Counted from the stretch's first letter, positions 55,057-64,000 are shown. The stretch: 64,000 nucleotides of DNA from Nonomuraea ceibae (GCF_019396325.1 NZ_JAHKRO010000021.1:41276-105275), one strand, 5' to 3'. Notes: a model not told the origin generated them from the sequence alone. A program made the numbers and translations.

Positions 55057-56477
55057 GGTCACGTCCACGGACGTGGTGTATGAATCGACCTCCGAGTGAT
55101 CCTGTTTCTGCAGGTTAAGCGGTAAGCGTCTGCGGGAGTTGGTTCGGGGTCGGTGTGTCGCTTGTGAGCAGCCGGACGCGGGTTTGGCCAGGATGTCCAG
55201 GCCCATGTAGCGTCGGGCTTCGATCCATTCGTCGGTCTGCTCGGCCAGCACCGCGCCGACCAGCCGGATGATGGCGGCCCGGTCGGGGAAGATGCCGACC
55301 ACGTCGGTGCGGCGGCGGATCTCTTTGTTCAGTCGTTCCTGCGGGTTATTCGACCAGATCTGCCGCCAGGTCTCACGCGGGAAGGCGGCGAAGGCCAGCA
55401 GGTCCTCGCGGGCGGCGTCCAGATGCTCACAAGCGGCCGGGTACTTGGCCTCCAGCGCTTCGATGACCCAGGCGTGCTGGCTGCGCACCTGCTCGGCGGT
55501 GGGCTGGTCGAAGATGGTACGCACCAGGGTGGCCACCCACGGCTGCGCCGACTTGGGTACGCAGGTGAGCAGATTGCGCAGGTAGTGGGTGCGGCAGCGC
55601 TGCCAGCACGCGCCCGGCAGAGCGGCGCCGATGGCCTCGACCAGGCCGCGGTGGGCGTCGGAGATGACCAGCTGGACGCCGGACAGGCCCCGGGCGACCA
55701 GGCCACGCAGGAACGCCAGCCACCCGGCACCGTCCTCGGCCGAGGTGACCTCCAGGCCGAGGACCTCGCGCTGGCCGTTGGCGTTGACGCCGGTGGCCAC
55801 CAACACGTGCACGTTGATCGTGCGACCACCCTCACGCACCTTCTGGGTCAAGGCATCCAGCCAGACGAAGGTGTACGGGCCGGCGTCCAGCGCGCGGGTG
55901 CGGAACGCCTCGACCTGCTCATCCAGACACTTGGCCATCTGCGAGACCTGGCTCTTGGAGATGTGCTTGATGCCAAGCTGCTCGACCAGCTTGTCCACCC
56001 GCCGGGTGGAAACGCCGAGCAGGTAGGACGTGGCGACCACGCTGATCAGCGCCTGCTCGGCCCGTCGGCGTCGCTCCAGCAGCCAGTCCGGATAGTAGGA
56101 GCCGGACCGCAGCTTCGGAATCGCGAGCTCGATGGGTTCCTGCGCGGGTGTCCCACTCGCGCGCCCGGTAGCCGTTGCGGGAGTTGGTCCGCTCGTCGCT
56201 GCGCTGGCCGTAGGCGGCCCCGCATAGGTTGTCGGCCTCGGCCGACATCAACGCTTCGGCCATGGTCTTCACCATGGATCGCAACATGTCAGGGCCGTCG
56301 GTCTCGATCTGCTTCGCGAGCCACTGCGCGGGCGTCACACTGTTGTCTGCGGCCATCGACTGGTTCTCCTTCGATCTTGATCTAGCTACTCGAAGGATCA
56401 CTCGATGGCCGTCTTCGTTTCACGACGCCACGCCTGTGACCAGGCCAAACTCGTACACCACTCCCGTGGACGCAACC
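55057..56477. mobile_element. IS256-family insertion sequence
   Basis: A 1421-bp element with imperfect terminal inverted repeats. The left end GGTCACGTCCACGGACGTGG and right end (reverse strand) GGTTGCGTCCACGGGAGTGG match at 16 of 20 positions and continue as TGTAYGA. It is flanked by an 8-bp direct duplication, CAGTCCGG. It encodes one transposase on the minus strand and has landed inside an IS982-type transposase gene. Confidence 0.85.
55115..56356 (-). pseudogene. IS256-family transposase with two frameshifts
   Basis: ATG 56356 (AGGAGA upstream) begins MAADNSVTPAQWLAKQIETD, then AEALMSAEADNLCGAAYGQR and NSRNGYRAREWDTRAGT. One extra base near 56140 shifts the frame, which continues as IELAIPKLRSGSYYPDWLLE and VVATSYLLGVSTRRVDKLVE. 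The catalytic domain shows DALTQKVREGG, the second Asp region LVISDAHRGLVEAI and the Glu region NNPQERLNKEIRRRTDVVGI. Near 55183 a missing base spoils the end; in the right frame it closes RVRLLTSDTPTPNQLPQTLT and a stop at 55115. The DDE residues survive, so the two breaks could be recent or sequencing errors. Confidence 0.85.
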
Positions 56478-56485
56478 CAGTCCGG
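56478..56485. repeat. Target site duplication, right copy
   Basis: CAGTCCGG directly follows the IS256-family element, matching 55049-55056. Confidence 0.8.
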
Positions 56486-56711
56486 CTACAACAAGCGCCT
56501 GCACAATGCCTTCTCCCTGCTCAAACGAGCGATCCGGGCGTTGGCCCACGTCACCGACCTGTGGGATGACCCGGTCTGGGTGGCTGGCCCCACCCCGGTC
56601 GAGTGCGGTCGCTGCCGCCCCACCTCCCGCCGTTCCGAGCTGGCGGGGTGGGCAGGCTACGGCCACAGCCGCTCACGCTCGCGCTGGTTCTGGGGCCTGC
56701 GCCTGCACTGA
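56478..56711 (+). pseudogene. IS982-type transposase, 3' part
   Basis: After the insertion the reading resumes QSGYNKRLHNAFSLLKRAIR, ALAHVTDLWDDPVWVAGPTP, VECGRCRPTSRRSELAGWAG and SRWFWGLRLH then stops at 56711. This is typical IS982 sequence ('DSTPVECGRS..T..RS.LAGWA.YGYC.SHSR.FWGLRLHL'). Here the catalytic Asp of 'DSTPVE' is Gly (AGPTPVE), and the C-terminal half with the remaining catalytic residues is missing. Confidence 0.8.
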
Positions 56712-57011
56712 TCTGCACCCCGGCCGGACTGCGGGGAGCTGGCTAGTAAAGGTATTGGCGCGCGCTGGTTAACGGCACCCCGAGCTAGATGACGGCTGTC
56801 AGCCTGCCCACACGATCGAGAAGACGTGCACTGTCTTGGCCGCGTCGTCGACGACGTAGGAGACGAGCCCTGCCGCGCCGAACGCCTGCTCACGGAAGCG
56901 GGCATCGTCGGGGTCGGGCACGCCGCGGCGTGTGGGTCGGCGCCGATGGTGAGCAGCTCATCCACGAGGGCTTGCCACGCGTGCGCAGGCAGCCCGGGAT
57001 CTGTGCGGAGG

Positions 57012-57765
57012 CGGCGGCGAGAGCGTCTATGAGCACTACCGGCGCTGGGCAGCCGACGGCACCTTCGACGCCCTGCTCAAACACGTGCAGGTGCACGATG
57101 ACGCCGTCGGCCGCTTGGACTGGACGGTCAGCGTGGACTCCACCATCGTGCGCGCCCACCAGCACGCGGCCGGCGCACGTAAAAGGGGGAACCGGACAGG
57201 ACGAATCAGGCACTCGGCAGATCCCGCGGCGGACTGACCAGCAAGCTGCACCTGGCCACCGACGGGCGCGGCCTGCCCTTGTCCGTGCTCATCACCGCCG
57301 GCAACGTCAACGACTGCACCGTCTTCACCGTCTTCCCGAGGTCCTGCAGCAGATCACCGTCGCCCGGCCAGGAAGCGGGCGTCCCCGGACACGGCCCGAT
57401 CGCGTCATCGCCGACAAGGCCTACAGCTCCCGCGCCATCCGCAGCCACCTGCGATCCCGACACATCAAGGCCACCATTCCCGAACGCACCGACCAGCAGG
57501 CCGGACGGCAACGACGAGGCAGACACGGCGGACGCCCGCCTGCCTTCGACCAGGCCGCCTACCGCCGCCGCAAACATCGTCGAACGCTGCTTCAACAAGC
57601 TCAAGCAAATGGCGCGCCCTCGCCACCCGCTACGACAAACTCTCCCGCAACTACCGAGCCGCCATCACCTTGGTCAGCACTCTGTTATGGATCAACGCTG
57701 ATCTACCGGACACCGCCAAGGCAGATGGCCAGCAGATTCTCACGGCAGCTGGTTTGCCTAAATAG
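57012..57765 (+). pseudogene. IS5-family transposase remnant
   Basis: Three frames together give a DDE transposase: ESVYEHYRRWAADGTFDALL, WTVSVDSTIVRAHQHAAGAR (first Asp), GLTSKLHLATDGRGLPLSVL, then in another frame RPDRVIADKAYSSRAIRSHL (second Asp). Last comes NIVERCFNKLKQ (Glu) with TLLWINADLPDTAKADGQQI and a stop at 57765. At least three frame changes are needed. The 5' end, between 56712 and 57012, is not resolvable. It closely resembles the second IS5-type fragment at 60458-61010 in layout. Confidence 0.75.
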
Positions 57766-57921
57766 CTGCGAAGGTTCTCCGCGGGGGCTCCTTGCAGCCT
57801 TGACCTGATCCCAATGACGTTGGCGTGGCGCAGTCGAAACGACGTTTGGACTCATGGCCATCGGCACGGCCACTCGCCCGCCGAAGTCAATTCAGTAGCT
57901 CATTTGAAAGGCTCACCCGCT

Positions 57922-59778
57922 ATGCGCTTTCGTGTGCTCGGCCCGGTGCGGGCGACGATCAACGGCAGATCTCTCGATCTCGGGCCGCCTAAGCAGCGGT
58001 GCGTACTCGCAGCGCTCCTGGTAGAGCCCGGGCGCATGGTAGCTGTAGAGACACTAATCGAGCGGGTCTGGGGAACGGGCCCTCCCAACAGGGTACGGAG
58101 CACGCTCTACAGCTACGTTAACCGTATCCGCGCGCTGCTACGTTCCGCTGGTGCCGACCCTGGGCAGCTTAGCCGCCTCAGCGGCGGCTACTCGTTACGC
58201 GTGCCGCCTCACCATGTGGACATGCACGTGTTCACAGGACTTGTGACTCAAGCTCGTACGGCTCCTCGCGAGGAATCCGCAGCAGAGTTGTTGCAAGAAG
58301 CGCTCGATTTGTGGGAGGCCGAAGCGCTGTCCGGGCTACACGGAAGGTGGGCGCAAAGCGTCCGAGTCCAGTTGCACGAGGAGAGGCTGACGGCAACACT
58401 TTTGCGCAACGAGATCCGACTCCGGCAGGGGCAAGCACCGGAACTCCTGCCTGAGCTGCGGGCATTGGCGATCAGCCATCCGCTCGATGAGCGGGTGGCG
58501 GCTCAGCTGATTACTGTCCTGTATGAGTGCGGTCAGCAGGCGGAGGCATTGCGCCTCTACGGCCATGTCCGGACTGAGCTCGCGACCGAGCTCGGTGTGG
58601 ATCCGGGGCCTGATCTGAGGCGGCTTCACCAGATGATCCTCAAGGGAGAACCCGTTGTCGCATCCCTGGTGCCCTCGCTGGCGCCCATGCCTCGGCCCCG
58701 CCAGCTCCCTGCGCCTCCCGCATACTTCGTGGGGCGTACAGCGGAACTCGCCGCACTGGACAGGATGGCGCAGCCTGCCAGCACGATCGCGATCTCCGCG
58801 CTGGGCGGTATGGGTAAGACTTGGCTCGCGCTGCACTGGGCGCACTTGCGGCTCGACCGCTTCCCTGACGGGCAGTTGTATGTGGATCTGCACGGCTTCG
58901 GTCTCGAGGGTGAACCCGCTAAGCCTGACGCGGTAGTGCGGGGGTTCTTGGAGGCGCTGGGTGTCGAGGCGGCGAGGGTACCCCGCGAGCCAGAGGCGCA
59001 ACTGGGGCTCTTTAGGTCGCTGGTCGCTGATCGGCGGATGCTCATCATGCTTGATGATGTGCGGGACACAGCACAGGTCGCCCCGTTGCTACGTGGAAGC
59101 TCGGAAGGCGTCGTGATTACGGTCAGCCGCATCAGACTCGCTGGCTTAATTGCCAGACACGGGGCACGTTCGTTGGAACTGGACACGTTCGGTCGGGACG
59201 AGGGACACCTGCTCCTCACCCGCCTCCTCGGTCCGGCTCGAATTGCCGAGGAGCCCGAAGCAGCGCGAGCATTGCTCGACCACACGGCCGGTCTGCCCCT
59301 TGCCGTCGGCATCCTGGGCGCTCGTGCAGCAGACAACCCGGCACTTCCGCTCGCCGCTCTCGTAGGCGAACTGGACGATGAGGCACACCGACTACATGCA
59401 TTCAATGCCGGGGAGCCCAGTGCGGATCTGAGATCTATGTTCGATTCCTATATGCAAGCGCTGGATGAGCAGACAACCCAGATATTCACCCTGTTCGGAC
59501 AGATCCCTCCCGGCCGGGACATGCGTACGTTCGCTGTGGCCCACTTGGCCAACCTATCCACGGCGCAAGCTCGGACGTCACTGCGGATCTTGGAAGCCGC
59601 CTACTTGGTCCAGCAGCATCGGCCCGATCGCTACCGTATGCACGATCTGGTCCGCCTGTATGCAGTCGATCGTGGCCAGACTTCATATGGAGGCCACGCG
59701 CCGGGACGCTGTGATGCCTGCTCTGCCTGCGCGTCACGGTCGAGGCCGCCCAACGACTCTGAACCGGGCCCAGCTTGA
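57922..59778 (+). CDS. AfsR/SARP-type regulator with NB-ARC domain, C-terminally truncated
   Basis: A 618-residue protein. An OmpR-like winged helix is at 1-95 (MRFRVLGPVRATINGRSLDL; TLYSYVNRIRALLR), the bacterial transcriptional activator domain at about 97-242, and an NB-ARC ATPase with Walker A ALGGMGKTW (293-301), Walker B MLIMLDDV and GLPLAVGILG. The winged-helix region ends with RMHDLVRLYAVDR, after which family members continue for 300 or more residues of TPR repeats. Here the frame runs into QTSYGGHAPGRCDACSA and stops. The neighbouring frame (LHMEATRRDAVMPAL) is the proper continuation, so a frameshift near 59675 and an IS3-type remnant removed the TPR part. SARPs activate antibiotic clusters; no target cluster is visible. 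Confidence 0.82.
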   Translation: MRFRVLGPVRATINGRSLDLGPPKQRCVLAALLVEPGRMVAVETLIERVWGTGPPNRVRSTLYSYVNRIRALLRSAGADPGQLSRLSGGYSLRVPPHHVDMHVFTGLVTQARTAPREESAAELLQEALDLWEAEALSGLHGRWAQSVRVQLHEERLTATLLRNEIRLRQGQAPELLPELRALAISHPLDERVAAQLITVLYECGQQAEALRLYGHVRTELATELGVDPGPDLRRLHQMILKGEPVVASLVPSLAPMPRPRQLPAPPAYFVGRTAELAALDRMAQPASTIAISALGGMGKTWLALHWAHLRLDRFPDGQLYVDLHGFGLEGEPAKPDAVVRGFLEALGVEAARVPREPEAQLGLFRSLVADRRMLIMLDDVRDTAQVAPLLRGSSEGVVITVSRIRLAGLIARHGARSLELDTFGRDEGHLLLTRLLGPARIAEEPEAARALLDHTAGLPLAVGILGARAADNPALPLAALVGELDDEAHRLHAFNAGEPSADLRSMFDSYMQALDEQTTQIFTLFGQIPPGRDMRTFAVAHLANLSTAQARTSLRILEAAYLVQQHRPDRYRMHDLVRLYAVDRGQTSYGGHAPGRCDACSACASRSRPPNDSEPGPA

Positions 59779-59786
59779 CGGAGACC

Positions 59787-60070
59787 TCAGTGGTTGATGA
59801 CGAAGGCTTCGAGGGGTGGGAGCTGAACCAGCCTCGAGCTCCTTGGCAGGAGGTGCCCGTTGGCCAAGTGCAAGCGAGCGATGTTGAGCCAGACCACCCA
59901 CTCGGCGTTGGCCGGTTCGTTGCCGGCGCGTTATGGCCCTCGGCTTGACCAGTTCGGTCGCATAGCGACTGAACTGTGAACCCATCAGGGTGTTGTCGTG
60001 CGCATCGCCGACTGGGGCTTTGGACGCGTCGATACTGGCTTCGCCGCAGGTCAACAGTTGGATGGCGCCA
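59787..60070 (-). pseudogene. IS3-family transposase, C-terminal remnant
   Basis: Minus-strand pieces read ASIDASKAPVGDAHDNTLMG, then FSRYATELVKPR, and after a frame change AEWVVWLNIARLHLANGHLL and LPPLEAFVINH, ending at 59787. This follows the end of IS3 OrfB proteins ('SVGDSYDNALAE...YKTELI.P.G...VE.AT.EWV.WFN..RLH...G..PP.EFE'). Only the last ~90 residues remain. It abuts the truncated SARP gene and probably caused its loss of the C-terminus. Confidence 0.6.
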
Positions 60071-60215
60071 GGACGGTGATGTCTGAAATCGATGAATCGA
60101 CCAGTTCAGCCCTCCATTCAAGATTTCCTCAAGCATCTGTCCCATGCTGCTCTGAAAGTGTGTGGTTCGAAAAGACGGCAACGACCGTTCAGCAGCGAAG
60201 TCGTGGAGATGACGT

Positions 60216-60437
60216 ATGAAGACTCGAGGAAAAGTGGCGGCAGTCATTCTGCTCACTGTTGCGGGATTGCTCGTCGGCTCCGGGTCGGCTGGTGCGTGGC
60301 CCAGGGTCCTCAAGACATACCCGTACACAGGTGCGGGAGCGCGGGCCTGTCAGATAGACCTCAAATCCGCGCCCAGCGGCTACTGGTGCGGAACCCTTGT
60401 GAATCCCCGACGGTACGCACTCATGACCGATCAGTAG
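60216..60437 (+). CDS. Small secreted protein
   Basis: A 73-residue precursor: MKTRGKVAAVILLTVAGLLV then GSGSAGA-WPRVLK, a good Sec signal, leaving a ~45-residue mature peptide with two cysteines (RACQIDL, GYWCGTL). TGGAGATGACGT precedes the ATG. It lies between transposon remnants, and no partner genes are recognised. It could be a secreted signalling or antimicrobial peptide, but nothing proves this. Confidence 0.6.
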   Translation: MKTRGKVAAVILLTVAGLLVGSGSAGAWPRVLKTYPYTGAGARACQIDLKSAPSGYWCGTLVNPRRYALMTDQ

Positions 60438-60457
60438 CGCTGAAACCTGCCACGGCG

Positions 60458-61010
60458 TCATGTGGGAGGTGACCGCAGGCGCCTGACAGATCGCGCTCCC
60501 GTCGCCATTCCATGTCCGTCCCTGCGGATCGCCCTCGCTGGTCTGCCCTGTGAGGCTGCCACGCCGGCGCAGGTCGAGCCGATGGTGCGGGTGGAGTAGC
60601 CCTTGTCGCCGATCACCACATCCGGCCGGATGCGCGGGCGGTCACCGGCCGGGCGGCGGATTCGGAGCTTGGCCGGCACGTCGTTGAAGGCGGTGCAGTC
60701 GACGACGTTGCCGCCGGTCAGGTGCAGGACCAGCGGCAACCCGCAAGATTTGGACTAGCAGGTGCAGTTCGGTGCTCGGCCCGCCTCTGGATGGTCCGAG
60801 CGCCTGCCGCCCTTGCGATTGCTTCATATCGGTCGTCCCGCCGCCGTCCCCCTTTTACGGGCCCCGGCGGCGTGCTGGTGAGCGCGGGCGATAGTGGAGT
60901 CGATGCTGATGGTGAACTCGACCTGGCCGATCGAGTCGTCCTTGGCCTGCACTCGCCTTGCGTTCCATGTAGCCCCGCTCGGGACACGCCCGCCGGTGCC
61001 GTCAGAAGCG
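60458..61010 (-). pseudogene. Second IS5-family transposase remnant
   Basis: On the minus strand, fragments of the same family appear in order: VEFTISIDSTIARAHQHAAG (first Asp, just downstream of 60980), LGRSRGGPSTELHLLVQ, GGNVVDCTAFNDVPAKLRIR and RPDVVIGDKGYSTRTIGS (second Asp). These are spread over different frames. Neither end is intact, and it runs into the 3' end of the DUF6351 gene at about 61002. Confidence 0.6.
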
Positions 61011-63947
61011 ATGCCAGGTGTTCTTCGTGCGCTGCTGGGACACGCCGGGCCTGGTGTAGTCGCACACGCCTCGGGGGAAGATCGTGCGCAGCCGTTCCCA
61101 CTGCTCGTTCGTCCACTGCACCCCGTAGCCGTCGCGCTTCGGCTCAGTCAGTCGGCACGTGATGATGTCGGCGGTGACGTCCTCTCCCGCCACCTCGCGG
61201 GGGAAGGACGCGGTCGGGTAGAGCCGCTCACAATAGCTCGCCGGATCGCGCTCGAGTGTCTCGGCCACGAACCGTGGCTGCTCGTCGCGGGTGTTGCACC
61301 CCTCGACCAGGGTGCCCGGTCGGGCGGCGGTGATCCGTGCGATCGGCTTGCCGCCGGGGCGGAGGCCGGCGAGGTTCGTCAGCCAGTGGTCCATCTGGGT
61401 CACCGCGTGCCGCACCAGCGGGCTCTCGGTGCTGAACAAGCCGTATCGGGCGTCCTCGAGCAGGCTGACGTGGTTGGCCGTCGTGCCGTTGGCCTCCTTC
61501 AGCCGTTCCCGCAGGGAGAACGTGTGGTAGCGGACGTGGATGTCGCCCCAGGACACGTCGTCCCAGTAGGAGCGGTAGTCGATGATCGGCGTCCTGGCCA
61601 GCCCACGACCGCCGCTGATCACCCGCCCGGTGCGGTAAGCGATCTTGGTGGCCTTCGGGTCGGCCTCCGTCCGCCGCGGCACGACGTTCGCGTCGGCGTC
61701 GAGGCCGCCGACGCGGGCGTTGAGGTCGAGGAACTGCTCCGGCGTGATGGCGCCGTCCTTCAGGGCGCCGAGCCCGTACTGGATGCCGACGTTGTCCAGC
61801 GGTCTGCGGGCGAAGCCGGTGGCCGGGTCGGCGCCGTAAACGTTGATCATGTGGTCGTAGACGCCGCAGCGGACGCCTGCCGGGTTGGAGACCGGGTTGT
61901 AACGATGCTGCTCGGGGACCATGCCGCAGTCGAGTCGCGGGTCGATCCGGTTGGCGCCCCGCGACATGGCGGACACCATGGCCGCGGTCGCGAAGCCGGA
62001 GGCTCTGCGCTTCTGCTCCTCCGTCCACGCAACGGTCGCGCCGGCGGTGAAGTAGGTGTCGAGCAGCCGCGCGTCGGTGAGGAAGTTGACCGTGCCGACG
62101 CCGACCTCAGGGAACGAGCAGCCGACGACGATGCCGTCGAAGACGCCCGGGTAGTTGTCGGCGATCTGGTGGGCCTGGTACGACCCGCCCGAGCAGCCGT
62201 AGCCGATCGTGTGCTCGACCGGCCCGTGCTTCTCGACGAACAGTTCCTTGGCCATCATCGCCGTCTCGGCCGCTGTGACGTCGTTGCAGTTGTTGCCGAA
62301 GACGTTCAGCGAGGACGACATCAGCGCAAACCCGCGGCCCAGCATGAACGCGTCGGTGACAGTGCCGGTGCCGGTGCCCGATCGATACCAGCCGCCGGCG
62401 CAGCCGCCGCCGAGGGTGAACACGGCCCGGCCGTTCCAGCCGGCGGGACGCGTCGTGGGTGACGGCGCGGGCTCGGCCAGCGGGTCGTGCAGCATGCTCA
62501 TCTGGACCACCGCGCGGTTGGCCGTGGCCGTCTCCATCCGGACGATGAACTTGACCGTGACACCGAGTGAGTTCGTCGTGGTGGCCAGGTCGGAGGGGTA
62601 GGCGGTGGCGCCGGCCGGCCAGCGTTTGTAGGCGTTGGCGGTGGTCCGGTAGAAGTAGTCGGCCCGGGGGGCGATCGTGCAGTTCGCGTCGAGCGGCTCG
62701 CCGAGCCTGCCGCCGATCACCGGGATCGCGAACGCCGCGGTCTCGCAGGCGAACGGCTGCTGGTGCAGGCCGGAGAACACCGGGCCCTGGGCGGGGTGGT
62801 TGACGAGCGTGATCGAGGCGCGCGGCCCGCCGGGTGTCCGGCCGGCGACCTCGACCGTGTTCTCGCCCTCGCGCAGCCCGGTCACCAGCCCGAGGAGTTC
62901 GCTGGTCTCGGCCCCGGTCCGGAAGGCTGGTGTGACGTCGGCCTGACCGTTCACCGTCACGCGGAGGCTCTCGCGCGGGACGGGGCGGGGCAGCTCGATC
63001 CGGAGCAGCGCGTCGCCTCCGCTCACCATGTCCGGCCGGCCGGAGACCGTGGAGATCCGCAGCTCGTCCGGCTCCGGCCCGTCCGGCCCGGCGGTCACGG
63101 TGATCGTGACGGTCGCGGTCGAGCGCTCGGCGTCGTCGCCGACCTGGTAGGTGAACGTGTCGATGCCGACGTACCCTCGGCCGGGTTTGTAGCGGAACGA
63201 CCCGTCCGGGGACGTCGTCAGGCTGCCGTGGGCAGGCGCGGACCAGGCCGTCACCGCGGGCGTGACGCCGTCGGGAAAGATGTCGTTGCCGAGCACGCCG
63301 GGTGCGTCGGCCACCAGTTCGGTCCCCGCCGTGACGGCGCGGAAGTCGTCGGTGGCAGTGGGCCGCGGGGTGGGCGGTCCCTCGCCGGGCGCCCTGACCA
63401 CCAACTCGTACAGGCGGGCAGCGTTCGTGCTGTGCCGCGACTTCTCCGTGATCACCAGGCGGAGCGTGTCGGTCACCAGGTCGGTGCTGAAGGTGACCAC
63501 CGGGTCGGTGTTGTCGGCCGCGGTGCCGATCGTCACCCAGCCGTCATCGGTTCGGGCCTCGACGGTGAAGTCCACCAGGACCGTGTCGGCGAACGGGCTG
63601 GGCCAGCCGGAACCGCTGTAGACGCCGACCGTTCCGACCCGGGTTCCGGCCGGGAACGTGATCGTCAGTGTGGGGGTGGCGTCCGCCGTCGACGACATCC
63701 AGCGGGAGGACTCCGCGCACAGGCCGTCGACGGCGTTCTTCGCGCCGTAACTCGAGCTGAAGGTCGAGGACGCCGTGACGGTCGCCCCCATCGCCCGATG
63801 GCCGGCGCATTCGAGGTCTGAGGTTTGTGCGGAGTGCTGGACGGTGGTCCGGGCGGACAACGGCGGGGCGGTCAGCTGGCCCGCTGCCAGCAGGACGGTG
63901 GTCAGCAGCGCGACCACTGCGGACCTCAGGCGCGTCCTCGAGGACAC
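61002..63947 (-). CDS. Large secreted DUF6351 protein with discoidin-like and Ig-like domains
   Basis: A 981-residue exported protein. GTG 63947 has GAGGAGGCGTC upstream and encodes a signal peptide (VSSRTRLRSAVVALLTTVLL). An F5/8 type C (CBM32-like) domain follows at about 45-190 (VTASSTFSSSYGAKNAVDGL; FTVEARTDDGWVTIGTAADN). Next is a cadherin/VCBS-like domain at 210-290 (GVLGNDIFPDGVTPAV; GSFRYKPGRGYVGIDTFTYQ), then a beta-sandwich (DELRISTVSGRPDMVSGGD). The C-terminal ~580 residues are DUF6351, with FSGLHQQPFACETAAF, LGGGCAGGWYRSGTG, GYGCSGGSYQAHQIADNYPG. The GCSGGSY stretch looks like a serine nucleophile elbow (GxSGGS), suggesting an extracellular tannase/feruloyl-esterase-like hydrolase. 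That activity is inferred. Confidence 0.85.
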   Translation of the reverse strand: MSSRTRLRSAVVALLTTVLLAAGQLTAPPLSARTTVQHSAQTSDLECAGHRAMGATVTASSTFSSSYGAKNAVDGLCAESSRWMSSTADATPTLTITFPAGTRVGTVGVYSGSGWPSPFADTVLVDFTVEARTDDGWVTIGTAADNTDPVVTFSTDLVTDTLRLVITEKSRHSTNAARLYELVVRAPGEGPPTPRPTATDDFRAVTAGTELVADAPGVLGNDIFPDGVTPAVTAWSAPAHGSLTTSPDGSFRYKPGRGYVGIDTFTYQVGDDAERSTATVTITVTAGPDGPEPDELRISTVSGRPDMVSGGDALLRIELPRPVPRESLRVTVNGQADVTPAFRTGAETSELLGLVTGLREGENTVEVAGRTPGGPRASITLVNHPAQGPVFSGLHQQPFACETAAFAIPVIGGRLGEPLDANCTIAPRADYFYRTTANAYKRWPAGATAYPSDLATTTNSLGVTVKFIVRMETATANRAVVQMSMLHDPLAEPAPSPTTRPAGWNGRAVFTLGGGCAGGWYRSGTGTGTVTDAFMLGRGFALMSSSLNVFGNNCNDVTAAETAMMAKELFVEKHGPVEHTIGYGCSGGSYQAHQIADNYPGVFDGIVVGCSFPEVGVGTVNFLTDARLLDTYFTAGATVAWTEEQKRRASGFATAAMVSAMSRGANRIDPRLDCGMVPEQHRYNPVSNPAGVRCGVYDHMINVYGADPATGFARRPLDNVGIQYGLGALKDGAITPEQFLDLNARVGGLDADANVVPRRTEADPKATKIAYRTGRVISGGRGLARTPIIDYRSYWDDVSWGDIHVRYHTFSLRERLKEANGTTANHVSLLEDARYGLFSTESPLVRHAVTQMDHWLTNLAGLRPGGKPIARITAARPGTLVEGCNTRDEQPRFVAETLERDPASYCERLYPTASFPREVAGEDVTADIITCRLTEPKRDGYGVQWTNEQWERLRTIFPRGVCDYTRPGVSQQRTKNTWHRF

Positions 63948-64000
63948 GACGCCTCCTCGTCTCGGGGGTGGGGGTGGGGGGTGAGGGGGCCGCCGGCTGC
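63948..64000. other. G-rich upstream edge of the DUF6351 gene
   Basis: The last 50 bases hold a nearly uninterrupted G-run (CGGGGGTGGGGGTGGGGGGT), on the strand opposite to the gene and just upstream of its ribosome site. It could form a G-quadruplex; no promoter elements are discernible. Confidence 0.35.

Noticed and set aside
1..64000. CRISPR array search by eye
   Set aside because: No set of regularly spaced, near-identical 20-40-bp repeats was seen; the repeats present are pairs or operator-type.

Overview
The window looks like chromosomal DNA of a high-GC, filamentous-type actinobacterium, probably a Streptosporangiaceae/Pseudonocardiales-like soil organism. Support: strong GC bias, abundant GTG starts, ATGA/GTGA stop-start overlaps, many TetR/LysR/GntR regulators, an AfsR/SARP regulator, a mycofactocin-type SDR and small secreted Cys-containing proteins. 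There are no rRNA genes and I saw no convincing tRNA. The assignment is inference; no phylogenetic marker is present.

Layout. (1) 1-13.5 kb is an accessory region: a broken methyltransferase at the left edge, two phage-like small genes, small secreted proteins, a TetR/ABC-exporter pair, a dead tyrosine recombinase next to a long perfect hairpin, a TetR/quinone-oxidoreductase pair, a membrane gene flanked by a ~115-bp imperfect duplication, a cytochrome P450 with an abnormal I-helix, and a frameshifted alpha-carbonic anhydrase. (2) 13.6-24.5 kb is a catabolic cluster: acyl-CoA ligase, a split acyl-CoA dehydrogenase pair, enoyl-CoA hydratase, amine oxidase, mycofactocin-type SDR, a NylA-like amidase, TetR and aldehyde dehydrogenase. 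GGTCA-NN-TGACC-like sites sit in front of several of these genes. Read together they suggest: open an amide or lactam, oxidise the amine to an aldehyde, then to an acid, activate it with CoA and beta-oxidise it. (3) 24.5-33.1 kb looks like deoxy-sugar/glycoside catabolism: VOC protein, Gfo/Idh/MocA dehydrogenase, COG3618 lactonase-type hydrolase, two SDRs, 2-hydroxyacid dehydrogenase, GntR and a 942-residue GH78 alpha-L-rhamnosidase, with a GntR-type repeated operator between the divergent arms. (4) 33.3-37.2 kb holds two flavoprotein monooxygenases, a pentapeptide-repeat protein and a truncated TetR.

(5) 37.3-46.7 kb is a second acyl-CoA catabolic island. It has another split acyl-CoA dehydrogenase pair plus hydratase, divergent from thiolase, acyl-CoA dehydrogenase, SDR and LysR. 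A second LysR converges on and overlaps the first, and is divergent from another hydratase and a TetR gene. A 25-bp-stem perfect inverted repeat lies in the first divergent promoter, and one half of it recurs at the second. (6) 46.8-53.8 kb carries an OmpA-domain lipoprotein, a decayed IS256-type element, a hydrolase-GNAT-CGNR operon, decayed DUF885 and MmyB-like genes, and an NmrA/TetR divergent pair. (7) 54.8-61.0 kb is a mobile-element graveyard. An IS256-family element with inverted ends and an 8-bp target duplication lies inside an IS982-type transposase; it is followed by IS5- and IS3-type remnants around a C-terminally truncated AfsR-like regulator. (8) 61.0-63.9 kb encodes a large secreted multidomain DUF6351 protein.

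Caution: many reading-frame breaks fall at short C/G runs. Some may be sequencing errors rather than real pseudogenes.
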